Below are positions 10,851 through 23,183 of a stretch of 64,000 nt of DNA, piece after piece. Location: assembly GCA_000310025.1 (NCBI GenBank), contig FN649751.1, forward strand, positions 4,856,901 to 4,920,900. The letters are read 5' to 3'. Source of the stretch: Ectocarpus siliculosus (lineage: Eukaryota > Sar > Phaeophyceae > Ectocarpales > Ectocarpaceae). The notes beneath the pieces were generated by a model, which ran no database searches, was not told where the DNA came from, and saw only the letters and a list, made by a program, of their open reading frames with translations. Position numbers and translations under genes: made by a program. Each line of letters begins with the position of its first letter. The stretch's first letter is position 1.

Positions 10851-13800
10851 CCCCCCTCTCTGCCTCTTACCGTCGGGTGGTCGAGGCCCTCCGCCCTGAT
10901 GTACCCGAAAAGGACGTCTCGAGCCTCTGCTGGGGTAAGGTACTCGCCGAACTTCCCTCTCGCCGAAGCCGCGTCGCTCCCTAGATATCAGTCGGAAAAG
11001 CGCCAAACCAAAACAACAACAAAAATGAAAGTACACACACCAGCATGCCAGCACGCACAAAACTCAGCCGCTCGGAAAGCAGCACGAGAAACCCTGCCGG
11101 GGGGGGGCGAGAACTGCTACATTCGGCTCGCGGCTGGCCACGTCTTACTACTGCCTGCTTCCCATGAGCAGCACGGCAGTGTATCACAAAAAATGACCAT
11201 GCGCCGGGAACCCTGCTGTTGTACTCAAGCGAGATATGTCATCGCGTCGACACGATTGGAGTCTCGCCTCACCGGGTGCAACCCTGAACAAGTCCCTTCG
11301 TCGCTCGTTGCGCTGCGCACGCTGGCACGCTTAGCAGGCAGGCCGTGCCGTGAGTCCAACACCGGCGTTTCTCAACACGCAACGCATAGCAAAAAAGGTC
11401 GAGAAAAGTGAAAGAGTCCCCGCCCTTCTTCTGCTCACCGAGCATCTTCTTGATGTTGTGGGAAAGCTTGAACAGCTCGAAAGCTTTCAGGGACGTCTCT
11501 CCGTCACCCGCCGCCGCCGTCGCCGCCGCCGTCGCTCCTCCGCCCCCCGCCTCGGCCGCGGCAAGCGCGGCCGCGTCCGCCGCAGCCTGAGCCGCCGCCG
11601 TGACGGTGGTGGCCTGCCAAAAACGACAAACACAAAAACACAACACCAGCCCTCCGTCAATCCATCAAGTACACGGCCGTGTAGCTGCTGTTGCTAAGCA
11701 CGCGTGCCCGTTGTTGATGCCGGAAAATCGTCATCCGAGGTCTTACCGGTTCTTCCTGCCCTCCCCGCTCAGTCTGCAGCACTCGTCACAGAGCAAAGCG
11801 TTGGAAGGATGAATGCGCTTGAGAGAGAATATACCAGCGGCCCGCACGCACGCGTCGACGAGCGCAGACACGCAGACCATTGCTGTAAGCTACTACCGCT
11901 GCGATGCTGCTGCTGCTGTGATTGCTCACCTTGAACGCGCGGAGGTCGGGATGGGCACGGTTCACCCCCACCAGCGACTGCACGCCCTTGGTCACCTGGT
12001 CCGCGCAGCGCCGCGCAGCGGCGGCCCGCCATGCGCGGGGAGTAAGGCGCGGAGTTTAGTCTCCGGTCAGAGGCCGGGGTACGCGAAAAAGCGCCGAGAA
12101 GGGCGGTCGCCTTTTGCTGCCCCGACGCAATAACCAGTCTACCACTCAAAACACTACCGTAGGCAATTACCGCAAGAGGCGAAGAGATGGCAGCTTCCGT
12201 GGACCGACTTTCAAAGCTGGACGGCCCAACAACCAGCGAGGTGCGGGAAGAGCCGGATACGTCTCCGGAAAGCCCCCGATGAGATATTTCCATGATTGTT
12301 TGGTGTTGGTACAAGCTTGGCTGTGGAGCAATCGAGCTTTGAAAATCGGTCGAGGGGGCACGTGGGTGCCATCTCTCCGCCCCTTGCGGTAGCTCGTGGA
12401 GGGTGCATGCAGAGACCATGTACATCACACCCGCTTCAGCCTCATTCATGATATATGTGCGAGATAATAAATATCATGTGCCTCGGGTAAACGTTGCGCC
12501 GCTCGGCGCATGCGTTGCTGCAACACCGGGTGCTAGGACATAGTAAGATGGTTGGACATGGGGCACAGGTCCTGAGAAAGATGGCCTGGCAGGAAGACCG
12601 AGACACAAAGGCCTCGCCATACTCTGCATCCAATGAATCACATGATTCATATTATACCACCGTGCTTTACACATCCCCCTCCTCTCAGCGTTGGTGGGTC
12701 ACTGGCAACCATTGACTCAACCTCTCAGGTTTACTGGGTAATTGGCAACCTTTCGATGAAGGTTGACGGCTGTAACGCACGACGTATTGCCGCGATAAGA
12801 TAGAGAATGAGATAGAGTTTGACGGCCGTACCGCACGGCGTGCTGCCGCGTGTGGGTGGAGTTGGAGATAGGGCTTGACGGCATTACCGGCTCAACCGGC
12901 TCCGGTAATGCCATCAAACTCAAACACCAACTTCACCCACACGCGACAGACAACGGTGCGGTAATGCCGCCAAAATAAAAACTTTAGCCGGTAATGCCAT
13001 CGAAGTCTATCTCCAACTCCACCAAAACGCGGCAGTACGCCGTGCGGCAATGCCGCCAAACAATAACTACGTCTATTTCTATCTAAACGCCGCAAAACGT
13101 CGTGCGTTACAGCCGTCAACCTCTGTCTAAAGGTTGCCAGTAGCACACCAAAACTGAGACGGTGGGAAAAAATGTGTATGGCATGGTATGTAGATGATAT
13201 AGTATAATGTGATATGTTGGATGAAGAGAACGACACGGGGATTCGCGTCTCAGTCTCCGTGATAGCCTTGGTGAGACCAAGCCTTGTCTCCCCAGCAAAT
13301 CAATGCCTTCGTCTGGGGGTCTTTCGAGTAAAACCACTTTCGCGTTCAGAACCCGCACCTCGAGGGTGACCAGTCCCCTCCCTTCCATCTCCTGCAAGAA
13401 GTTGGAAATCTTCCGGTAGCTGGTCTTCTTGACGTCGATCGAGGTTCCCGGTGGCCTCGACGGCAGCAACACGGACGAGTAGAACGTGCTGACCAGCATC
13501 GGCAGCTGCGCGTCCTTGAGGCTCTTCTTCAGCCCGTTCAGGAACGCGGCGTACAGCCGTTCGCTTACCACTTCCACCGCTTCCTGCTCCTGCTCCTCCC
13601 CCTCCCCCATTGGGTCCTCAAGCGAGACTCCGTCCAACCCGAGCCCCTCTACCGCCGCCGCTGGTTTTTCGTCGCTGCCGCCGCCACTCCCCCCTCCCCC
13701 AGCAGCCCCAGCCGCTGCAGCGGGGTCCGACAAATCCTCCCAATCGTCGGCAACCTCTCCATCGTCCACGAGCTCCTCCTGGTTCGAGATCGGTGTTCCT

Positions 13801-16800
13801 GCCGACGGTAATCGGTAAACCTTGGGACGCACACGCCAGGCACGGAGACGACGACAATATCGCGCGAAGAGGGTGGTACGGTACTGAGTGCCATCCGTTT
13901 GGATCGACGGGCGTGGTGGGAAGGCGGCAACAAGACTTGTGTCATGGAGCTAGAGTTTCGGAGGAACAAACCCGTGGTGTCCACCAGCGCAACACGGAAG
14001 GGAAAGGATCAACACTCCACACGGGAAAACTTCCCGCAAGCGCGCTCCCAACAGAATGTCCAAGACACAGAGAGACTTCGGCTCGAATCGAGCCACCCCG
14101 ACGGAAAAGCGACACAACCAACGATGCTTGAGCAACCAATCACACGAACTTCCTTCTGCCGGGTCACCCACGGGCTACAGTAGTTGGAAGGAGCCCATCG
14201 GTAACCCGAGAGACTGCCCGATAGGCGTGGACTCGCACCCTCCCAATCGTCTCAAACTTTTCTTTCATCGCATCCTCTCACCCCGTCTGGTCGAAAGCCT
14301 TCGTTCGGCAGGGTTTGAGACCCCATCTGCCACAGATAGTCGAGGTAGCAATGCACAACCTGCAACGACGGGGCAAGGCGAGACCGTCACTTTCGTATAA
14401 ACAAACCAATCAAGAACAAGCAGGGGTATCCAACGCAAGAGGTGCAAGCAGGAAAGAACGAACGAGCAGAAATAAATGGCAGTGGAAGGGAGGGAGTTGC
14501 GCCAGGGTGTCAGGGACAGGGACAAGGACAGAGACGGGGAGGGCGAAAGAGAGGGCAGACACCGATACCGACGGAAAGGATCGGGGGGTGTGGTCGATAT
14601 CGACGGCAGGGCCACAAACTTGTCGCCCAACAAATGGAAATACTTCCCAAGGTGCCGCAAAAGAAAGACGAAAACAAAAAATGTCCATAGGTGACCAATC
14701 GATGGCCACCACGCTCGAACACAGCAACAAGCAACACCACTGCTGTACCGATATCAAAACAAGAGAAAAAATACAACTTCGTCATACACAAACACTAGGT
14801 TTGCTTCATTGTTAATTGTTAACATCCCATGCGAGCACCCAGGGTCGGATCAATAGAGACTGTCAACCCATTAACATTTCTCTGGCGGGTTACGAACAGC
14901 CGGCCAGTGATCTTAACAAAAAAATATATATCACGACATTCCAGTAGACGCGAACACACGCAAGGGTTCTCACCCCCCAAGAGCAGTGCGAGACAGAATT
15001 GAGTGCATACACCTCGAAACGACGAGTGAACATACTGTAGATACACATGCCACGCAGATCATGACAGGTAGGTACACACCTTCATCCCCTTCCCGGTCAT
15101 GCCTCCGTGCACCACGCCCTCTCTGTCCTTGATCATTTCCCCCACCTGAGTAGCCACAGCCCAACACAACACGGCACCGCCCGGCAAAAGAGCACATCGC
15201 TCACGTACGTACCAAGACAGACCAGCCGAAACAGAGATAACGTGCAGATCGGGCTTGGAGGATTCGGGCGGGGGGCGAGCACGTAGTGCGAACGTATCGC
15301 CAACGAACGCACGCACTGCTAGCACCGCGTAGAAGGAAGGCACATACGACAGCTGCAGTTGCGAGAGCGAAACCTTGCGCGAGATAATCAGAATCTCATA
15401 CGCACACACCCGTGCACAGGCTACCATCAGGGAGAGCGAGAGGCTACGACAAACGCCCCGAGTGCACTCTGCGATATGTGCAACCAAGAAGTCTACACAG
15501 CAGTCGTACGTACCGCGTACGGCTCGGGGTTACCGCTGGACATGACGCATCGCCTCTCCCCCATCACGTAGTCCACCGAGGCCAGATCCCGTACCACGAC
15601 GCCTGCTCGCGGAAAAGAAGGTGGCAAGTAATCGGCACCAAGTACACACACACATCGTACGTTGTTTCGATGTTTGTTCTTGGCTGTCGTAAACACCACC
15701 TCCGCCTTTTCCCAACCCCCCCCTGTTCTTTCGAAGCGGCTACAGAGCGGAGTTCATGGTGCCTCGTGTGGGGCGACTATTTCCCGAACCGGTCATGTAC
15801 ATACCACGTCAGTGGCGATCTACAAAGGACACGTTTCGCAGCAATAACGCACGAGCAAACCAAAGAGACAATGCACGTGCCACATACAAAAAGAGTGGCG
15901 GAATGCACGGCAGCCACTGCTGTACACGTCGCGGGGGGTTTTGTTTACCTGGAAGCATGACATCAGCTCCGTTCAAAAGGAACTTGCTGACAGGTGGGTG
16001 GACCACGAGGGGAGGGCAACACCGGCCTGCCTCAGTCCCCGCCGCCGTCGCCCCGCCTCCCGCCGCCGCCGCCGCCGCCGCTCCTGGCGTTGTCGATGCC
16101 AATTGCCCGACCCTCCACAGGGCGTACACGGTGGGGAAGAGGTTGTTGCGGCCGTCGGAGTCGAAGAAGAGGGGGGTCTTGGTGGGGACGTGGAAGTACA
16201 CCAGGGCGCGGGTGGCGAGCTTGACCACCTCTATGCCATCCTAAGGAGATGAAATGAAGCCGGAACCGTGAGAGGGGAGGTGTACTCATGTAAACGCATG
16301 CCGTAGTCGTTGGACCGTTGACCTCGCATCCCTATGAACAATGCCCGGACGGAGCGATAGGCCGGGTTGGGTGTGGTGGGGTATCTTCATGCTAGGCTTT
16401 GTGTGCGATGGACACACGGGGGCTTTGTCCTGCGTGTTCGACCACATACCCTAAATCGATAGGTTCGACGAAAGATACCGCCCCCGCTCGACACGTCGGA
16501 ACGATTGGTCATATTTGATCGGTCCTGTGGGAACAATGCTCCGTCCCCTCGAGGACGTGCGGGTCAATGGTCTAACACCTAAGGCATGCAAAACACAGGA
16601 GCACCCCCCGCCCCATTCGACTCGTCATCGGTCCTGCTTCTCCTTCTCGTGATTGGAGGAGCCGGGGAGCAGCAGTTGTCCTACAAGTACGACCGACCCA
16701 AAAGAAATTGAGTTAAGCCGGGCAAAAGCTTTGGTGCCGTAAAGTTCTGCTTGGCAGCTCTCGGCTGCGGCGCGTGCGATCCGGCAAGCGAGTGAGATTC

Positions 16801-17349
16801 TGTGTGAGATATAGCAGTAGGTACACAGGCACCGACCTGTACCAGCAATAGTATTTCAACACCCACAAGCGTTCTTTTGTGGTTGGCAACCAAAAGGGGG
16901 AGTGGGCAGGGGAGAGGAAAACAACGCCGGCGTTTCTACCGATGCGGCAAGTGAAGAAAGAGCAAACCGCCCCGTTCTTACGATACATGCAGCAGCAGCC
17001 AGAGAGGCCGCAGAGGGACTGCTTGCGGAAAGATAACAAAGTCAACAGCAGGTTTCTTGCGCAAAGTCCTGTGCGGTCCATCTACATTTTGCAGCATTGC
17101 ACTTATCCCGTGCATAGCAGCAAGTGAGGCTAGGTTGTGCACCACCCTTTCCCGTCACTGCAACAACCTACTGGTCCTCACACAAGCAACATGATACTTC
17201 ATTCCTACCTTGTTAGGCATCAGCTCATCGATGATCTCTTTAGTCAGCAGAGGGAGCGCCGAAACAATTTCCGCTTTTATCTTCTTCGCTGCGCTGTTCT
17301 TGAGCAGGCTCCGGCTCCGCTCAGCCACGTCTTGTTTCTTTCGAAACAT
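8632..17349 (-). CDS. EIF2D: Eukaryotic translation initiation factor 2D (eIF2D/ligatin)
   Basis: Twelve exons give a complete 631-residue protein with consistent phases: 17349-17209, 16240-15949, 15602-15514, 15145-15080, 13820-13359, 11995-11930, 11613-11439, 10980-10871, 10478-10386, 10028-9883, 9414-9306, 8778-8632. The start MFRKK... matches the family N-terminus. Exons 2-4 form the PUA-type domain (NNLFPTVYALW and ADVMLPG near residues 75-145). Exons 5-6 hold the winged helix (IDVKKTSYRKISNFLQ, then KGVQSLV). Exons 7-9 cover the SWIB/MDM2-like region. Exons 10-12 form the SUI1 domain (LEAYGIDP, then a final QGH...GIPRRF). The human protein is 584 residues; the extra length is Gly/Ala-rich linker in exons 2, 5 and 7. 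The family delivers tRNA to 40S subunits and recycles post-termination complexes. The exon 4/5 join lacks the usual H-x-Y-x-D-x-LW strand, so a microexon could be missing. Confidence 0.94.
9643..9743. repeat. (CAA)n microsatellite in eIF2D intron 10
   Basis: About 33 near-perfect CAA units, preceded by a duplicated 36-bp segment (GGGGCAGGAGGAAATGGGGAC at about 9576 and 9621). On the transcribed strand it reads as TTG repeats. Confidence 0.95.
10685..10860. repeat. (TCTCTG)n / (TC)n microsatellite in eIF2D intron 8
   Basis: A TCTGTC-type hexamer run passes into a pure TC run. On the eIF2D strand it reads as purine-rich GAGAGA beginning about 10 bases inside the intron after the donor of exon 8. 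Confidence 0.95.
12726..13160. mobile_element. Foldback/MITE-like inverted repeat in eIF2D intron 5
   Basis: The left arm from 12744 (GGCAACC...GGTTGACGGCTGTAACGC) is matched in reverse complement by the right arm ending at 13138. The centre near 12880-12915 also pairs (GGCATTACCGG with CCGGTAATGCC). Nearly the whole 395-bp core can fold back on itself, and weaker pairing extends outward. It has no coding capacity and no target-site duplication I can define. Confidence 0.75.
16262..16345 (-). mobile_element. Short copy of C-tailed dispersed repeat, reverse orientation
   Basis: On the minus strand this reads GCTCCGTCC, then GGGATGCGAGGTCAACGG, then ACTACGGCATGC, ATGAGTAC and a C-rich end. It matches the terminal part of the longer copies at 19843 and 63403. 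It lies in eIF2D intron 1. Confidence 0.75.
16520..16614 (+). mobile_element. Short copy of C-tailed dispersed repeat
   Basis: It shares GTGGGAACAATGCTCCGTCC, GGTCAATGGTCTAAC, GGCATGCAAAACA and a terminal GAGCACCCCCC with the copies at 48586 and 63290. It lies in eIF2D intron 1. Confidence 0.75.
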
Positions 17350-17569
17350 TGTGCGTCGTACGCATACAGCGGTGCAAATGCAGCTTGTACCGTTGTACCG
17401 TGCAAAGCTGGAAGCTGCGAAGCGGTGCGAAGCTGAGGTGCTTGGAGGGGGACAGACGCTGGCAGTGTCCACGGGGTACCTTGCTTGGGTTTCCAACAAG
17501 TTCGGGAGGCACTTTTTGTAACGGTACTGACACATCGATCGACGTTTCGACGACACGACGAAAGAACAC

Positions 17570-17586
17570 TTAGGGTTAGGGTTAGA
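17570..17586. repeat. Telomere-type TTAGGG repeat (2.5 units) upstream of eIF2D
   Basis: Two and a half TTAGGG units lie about 220 bp upstream of the eIF2D ATG. On the eIF2D strand this reads CTAACCCTAACCCTAAG, which contains the core of the plant telo-box, an element known from promoters of translation genes. Confidence 0.8.
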
Positions 17587-17630
17587 GGGCACTGAGGCGA
17601 GATGGGATCGGTTATTTAATGTGAGCACAA

Positions 17631-17631
<1 letters not shown>

Positions 17632-17679
<48 letters not shown>

Positions 17680-17730
17680 TGCAGCAACAGCAACAACAAA
17701 AACAACGACAACAACAACAATAACAGCAAC
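17632..17730. repeat. CAG/CAA microsatellite in the divergent promoter
   Basis: About 15 CAG units pass into interrupted CAA units. No open frame crosses it in a way that suggests a real poly-Gln protein. Confidence 0.9.
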
Positions 17731-17919
17731 CTTACCGGAGAGAGCCACGATCTGTCGGTGACGTGGACATCGCGGCCAAAGCCCGCCTTCGTCCTGCACG
17801 TACAGTTCCTTTGCCTTGCAGAGTAATAGAGGGAAGAGGAGAAACTGGACAGAAGCCAGAACGATTGTTGGATGTTACAACAACAGCGGCTCGGTCGAGG
17901 ATTAAGGTGCATGTGATAA

Positions 17920-20689
17920 ATGAATCCTCCGACTGCAGTGCCATCGGAGCCAGTGCTGACCGGCAGCGTGCGGAAAACGCTCCTTCAGCAGCAGACCGAG
18001 TATACTGTCCGCGATCCTTCAACTCACGCCGCTCGACAGGTGTGTTTCGTGCGCTTTCACCCCTGTGTCGGGCGATATGGTTGCGAGCAATGGGGGTTGG
18101 CGACTCGACGCTCCTATTACCACCATGAAACTCTTGCATGCCGTGGTAAGTAGATGGCATCGACGACAACCTACTTGCAATATTTTAACATGCACGTAAA
18201 AGGTATCGATTTCGGATCAGGATATAGAATAAAAGGCGCCATCACTGCTGTGGTATGTGCTGCAAAAGGTCGCCATGAAAGGGTGTGTGCATTGTATTAG
18301 TGCTGTCTGGTACAAGCACACTACACCGAGCACGCGTTGCTAATTTCAAAGACTTGCTGTAAGTATGGCATGCTGCTTCCGTGTTAGGTGCGGGAACTGG
18401 ATACGTTTGCGGGATCTATGGGAGCGAAGAAGAGGGCCTGTCTCGAACAAATCGAGAAGGATCGGCAGGAGCTGGGGTACATCGACAGTCAGATAAATAG
18501 TGAAGCAAGGAAGTGAGTGCCACGCCTATCCTGCTTGTTCTTACTGCATTCTGGATACACGATGTGATGCTCACGATATTCACTACTGTAAGGACTGCAC
18601 GATCTACAACAACATATATATGTAGCTAGACTATAAGCGCATGCCTCTCTTTGCCCGATATGCCACTAGACGCATGACTTTGACTGTTGCCTGGCTAGGG
18701 CCTCTGCTTCTCTTTCGGTTTGCTTTGAGCTCTCTATTGTCACGTTTGTGATGATTTTCTGAGTTCTTATGATTTTTGGTTTATACAAGGCAACATCGTG
18801 GTGTGCTCATTTTCCATGGCATCGTATGTGCCAGTACCCCAAGCGGTGAACGGGCCGACGCATTTGCATGCATTCTTGTAGAACGTGCCTCCATGTTGGA
18901 TTCTCTCTACGATAATTACTTTTTCTTCTCTTCTTTTCTTCCGGCATTTTTTACACGTGTGTACCCTTTTGGTGGTAGTTGGCCTGTTACCACGGAACGC
19001 GTTCGCATCTGTTGGACCGGTACGGATGTTAGCAGGTACTACGAGCAAAGACCGGCGTTATAAAGATCACAACAATGCAACAACGACCCCGCATGGTATG
19101 GGATGAGAGAAACGTATGCATAGAAGCGTCAAAAAGTGGGACAAAAAGGCAGTGGCGATCTACTACAACCTACCACCGGTCTATCGGCGGCTTGATCACC
19201 CCAATGAATTTCTGTGTTGTCGCTGCCTCGTTCATGATATCATGGTACCCAGATACGATGCTCTGCTGGAGAGCTTAAGCGTGCGCCGAGCCGAGCGAGA
19301 TCGGTTGCGTAAGCATCTCGGACGATGTAAAGGCGACAACAATTCGGTGCGTTACCCCACCCGTCATTCGCACTTCACACGGTGGTCAGTGTAGGTCACA
19401 CGAAAAACAAATACCAGGAAGTATGCAAAATTATCCGTTGTAGAGACTGAGCAACAAAAGATGGACCAGGCGCCGGAATAGCCTACGATATTTTACTCAC
19501 TACACAGGCACGCGACTTTGAGCAGGTCAAATGAAGAAGCCGTATCGTGTTCAGGGAGAGCAGAGTGGCCGTCAGCAGCGACGACGAGCTTATTGTGGTC
19601 CATACCACAACAACGATAACACGTAGACTAGAACTTCGGGCACTTGCATGTTCGAGCGTGACCGATACGTGCCCATCACATTTACCGCCTACACTTTTGA
19701 CATTGCCAAGACACTGAAAAAACCGACAGCCCCACGTACAGAGAGCAAGCCGCGAACCCTCCACGCCAGTTTTGTCTCTTGAACCACTCTTCTCCTCGCC
19801 GCCCGCTCCACTTCTTAACCCCCACCCCCCACCCCTCCGGCCGGTGTTCGCCATCGGGATTGGGTTTTCGTCGCTTGGCAACGACGTTGTAAAACAAGCC
19901 AATTAACTTCGTGAACTCGGCAACCAGGTTGTTACCGTTTTTTTTTTTACCTCTTTTTTCTTTTGCGGTAGCCATAGTGGGGGTCGAGTAGATCATGTTG
20001 TGCGGGGTCGAGAAGCCTCACTCCGCGCAACGGGGGATGATCGCACCACGTTGTGTTAAAATGGTCAAGCATCCTCGAGGCAGTTATACAGTGCTTACAG
20101 CTGTCTCTGGAGGTGGAAGCACCAGAAAATAAAGTAAGTCATACGCAGCTGTCATCCGTACGCAAGGGAGAAAGCACAAGATGCCGAACACCCTTAGCAG
20201 GATGCAGCGCACCCTTCATGCGACTCGCCGAATACCTCACGGTGCTTCGCGCTTGGTGATGTGAGAGCTTGGTCCGGTGAGAACCCGGCGTGCTCCGTCC
20301 CGGCTTTGTAGGGATGCGAGGTCAATGGTCAAACGACTACGGCATGCACGACTATGAGTATACCCCCCCCCGCCCCCCCCCGCCCCCCCCCCCCGCACGC
20401 ACGCCTTCCGTTAAAGCTGATGGGAGATGCGTCCTCAAGGACGAGCTGGGTCCGCAGAGAAGACAGCAGGATGCTCAAGTCCGTCTCCAGCATGGAGTTA
20501 GAAGCCGCTAGGGGGTTCGGGTCGGGACCGGGGACGACTTTCAGCCGGAAGAGGTCGAGGGGCGGGGGAAGCGCCGGCGGGAGTTCCGCGAATACTCTTC
20601 CGCCGCTAGGGGGGCGCAGCGGGAGCGGGTCTGGCGGCGGCGGCGGGCGCATTAACCACTCGATTTCTGCTCCGGCTTTGAGGAGATGA
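17920..20689 (+). CDS. Small coiled-coil protein of unknown function
   Basis: Four exons, 17920-18039, 18388-18512, 19253-19346 and 20417-20689, join in phase (0, 2, 0) into a 203-residue protein ending in TGA. I do not recognise the family. Residues about 41-112 are rich in charged and heptad-like residues (ACLEQIEKDRQELGYIDSQI; YDALLESLSVRRAERDRL) and probably form a coiled coil. The last exon has a Ser/Arg and Gly-rich tail ending INHSISAPALRR. The gene is divergent from eIF2D and convergent with AP-4 mu. Intron 3 contains the element at 19843-20394, whose C-rich end lies just before the exon 4 acceptor. Phase agreement across three introns is the main support; the start Met and exon 4 acceptor are the least certain parts. 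Confidence 0.6.
19843..20394 (+). mobile_element. Non-autonomous dispersed repeat, full-length copy A (about 550 bp)
   Basis: It begins GGTGTTCGCCATCGGG, then GTCGCTTGGCAACGACGTTG, a T-rich tract, CTCACTCCGCGCAA, GTCATACGCAGCTGTCATCC, GCTCCGTCCCGG and GGTCAATGGTCAAACGACTA, and ends GACTATGAGTATA followed by a C-rich run. The copy at 63403-64000 is collinear and very similar. No protein domain is present. It has no clear terminal inverted repeat or LTR structure, and a SINE-like or MITE-like nature is undecided. Confidence 0.85.
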
Positions 20690-21349
20690 TCAACAAAAAA
20701 TCGGGAAGGGATGGAGATTTTTCGATGTGATCACGATCAGTCGGCAGAGTTCAGAGAATCGCTCACAGGCCTCATTCAAAGGATTTCCGCGCATCTTGTG
20801 CTGGCAGGGCGAACACCCTTAAGGAGGTTCCCCCTCGTCAAAGAAGACGGCCTTGTGGAAAAACAAAAACAGACGACAAAACTGTGCCCAAAGAAAGATG
20901 GCCGAGCGAACAGTGCAGCACCGCCCCGCGCCGATCCCACCGGCTCCAGCGCACAGACGTATGCGTAACACCCGGAGGATCATGTTCGTCCGGAGCTAGA
21001 ATGCTACAGTCTAGCTCAGCACGGATCTATCAATCTTGAGAGCCACACATGTCGCGGAGTTGACCGAATCCGTGTGAACGTAATAAGCATCACCAAACAC
21101 GCTTAATAACCCGCCTCAGGCCTTCTCGGGAAGACTCCGACGTGCGCCCATAAGTAATTTTAGTCGCTGAAATCAACGACTAGTAATCCTCCGTGAGTCT
21201 TTCCCATCATCCTCCGCCTTGTCGTCTTGTTGGGCCAACAACTCCAGCCAGCATCCGCTCGTCGTCCTCGTAGTCGCCCTTCCTCGCCCTCTTTTTCCGC
21301 GAGAGAGAGTCGGAGCCATCGCGCTGGCGAGGTCTCGAGAACCATTCTT
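20690..21349. other. Convergent intergenic region, coiled-coil gene / AP-4 mu
   Basis: 660 bp between two stop codons on opposite strands. It should hold both 3' UTRs. No repeat or open frame worth calling is seen. Confidence 0.6.
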
Positions 21350-23115
21350 CTACACTCGGCAAACGTACGACGAAGACTGCGTGACGTATCGGACCCATCT
21401 GCGAAGGGGCACGACACAATGGAATGGCAAGCAAGGGGGGTGAGGTAGGGGCGCGGGGAGGACCAGTCCTGGCCAAACTCGATCACGCAAAAGCTGACGC
21501 GCAAAGGGACAGCGGCTCGGTCCTACGACAAGCTTTTGTGGCACTCTTGTGCTCCCGCTACGTTGGTTGTCAACCAACGGCATGACTTGGGACAACTGCT
21601 GTGTGTGCCTTGCAGCCGCCATCACCATCACCCCCGGTGTGTCTAGTCTTGACTATATTGCCACGCGTGCGACCATCGGACCGGTCGCGTGTGGCTTCCC
21701 TCTGCGCAGTCGCTCGCCGTGGCTTACCAGCTTGTCTCATGTCCGAAAACAATGTTCCTATCTCTCTGGGCTAGAGCTTCGAGTGGCACGTACGCCCGTG
21801 GATCGCACGCTACCCCTCACGACAACCCAACACACGAGCGCTGTTGTCACGACAATCGTTCCCGCAAAAACTGCTGCAGAACTCGGCGGTATTCCCAAGC
21901 CCGTCTCCGGTGAGGACCTAGCACAAACCGAAGGACTCGCAAGCTTTCCAACCGGTGCGAGTTCAGCACGCTTTGCCCAAAGCGAAAACCGAAAAATCAC
22001 TCCAGGAAGGGAGGGCTGCGCGGGCTCCAACTATCAATCCGATAACCTGAAACTCGTCTGCTCATGGGCGACGAGGGTTCTTTTCCACTCTTGATGCTAT
22101 TAGCAGCAGCGCTCGACAAAGGTGTTGGTGGTGCTATTGCGCGGGCTTGGGTCGACGCCCGCCTCACCGGAAAGGGTTGTACGACTTGGCGAACTCGGCA
22201 ATCTTGAGGTAGCGTACTTGGAGGTTGCTCACGTTGTACATGGGGATCTCGAACTGCATCGACACCGGCCCGACCTGCAAGGAACGGCCACGACAAAACG
22301 AGGCAATTGACGCGTGTGGTAACCACACACATTTCAGCCGGGAGGGCGAGTGCGGATGAACCCTGGCATCGCAACCACGAGTCTGCCACCACGACAACAT
22401 AAACCCTGCAGCAACAGGCACAGCGCGTATCCATTCTTGCCGTCGGGAGAGTGGACGCCGGGAGGGTTATCGATTCCAGGTTAATCTGACTTTGGCCATT
22501 CGACCAGTCGGAGGGAGAGCTTTGACCTCCCTACTGCGAAAAAAAAGGCGCGGCGAACATTCGGGCCACCTCACCACTTCCACCGTACGTTCGGGAGGGG
22601 GGGCCTCCCCTGCTTTCGCCGACCTACCACTAATGCCAAGCAGTAGGGTACCCACCGGAGAGGACGGGCACTCATCGACCGGCAATCCTCCGGTCTCACC
22701 TCTTTTCGGTTGGCGGCGTTGACCACGTTCGGGAGCGTGACCTTGGCTCTCAGGGTCAGCTCCGATGACCCTTGGAATTTCTTGATCGTCCACACCACCT
22801 ATTGCGTTGCACGAAACGCAAACGAAATCGTCAGGCTACCAAGGCCAGCCACAACACGCATGCATGTTAAACGCAGGCATACACGAGTCGACGCATGTCT
22901 ACCTAAATATACATCGGAGGAACCAAAACCACACAAGCACGGCAAATGGTGCACCGGAAACGGCAGGTGTGCAGACAATCGATAGAGGTGGCAAGACAGA
23001 TACGAGGCGAACACGTTCGATAGTCCACCCGGTGCCTCACTCACCCGGTGCTCGTTAGCGCTGTACTCCGCCGTCTGCCCGGGGACCCGCGACTCCACCT
23101 GCAAAGCAAAAACAG

Positions 23116-23183
<68 letters not shown>

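Larger units (their letters stand above)
17350..17919. promoter_or_regulatory. Head-to-head intergenic region of eIF2D and the coiled-coil gene
   Basis: 570 bp separate the two divergent start codons. The region holds a short TTAGGG-type repeat and a long CAG/CAA microsatellite. No TATA box stands out. It must contain both 5' UTRs and is a candidate shared promoter. Confidence 0.5.

Noticed and set aside
9643-10860. CRISPR-like array
   Set aside because: The repeats are simple microsatellites without spacers in a eukaryotic intron-rich locus.
10134-11411. 425-codon open frame on the plus strand
   Set aside because: It runs antisense through eIF2D exons and a TC microsatellite and contains no domain; eIF2D exons on the other strand explain the region.
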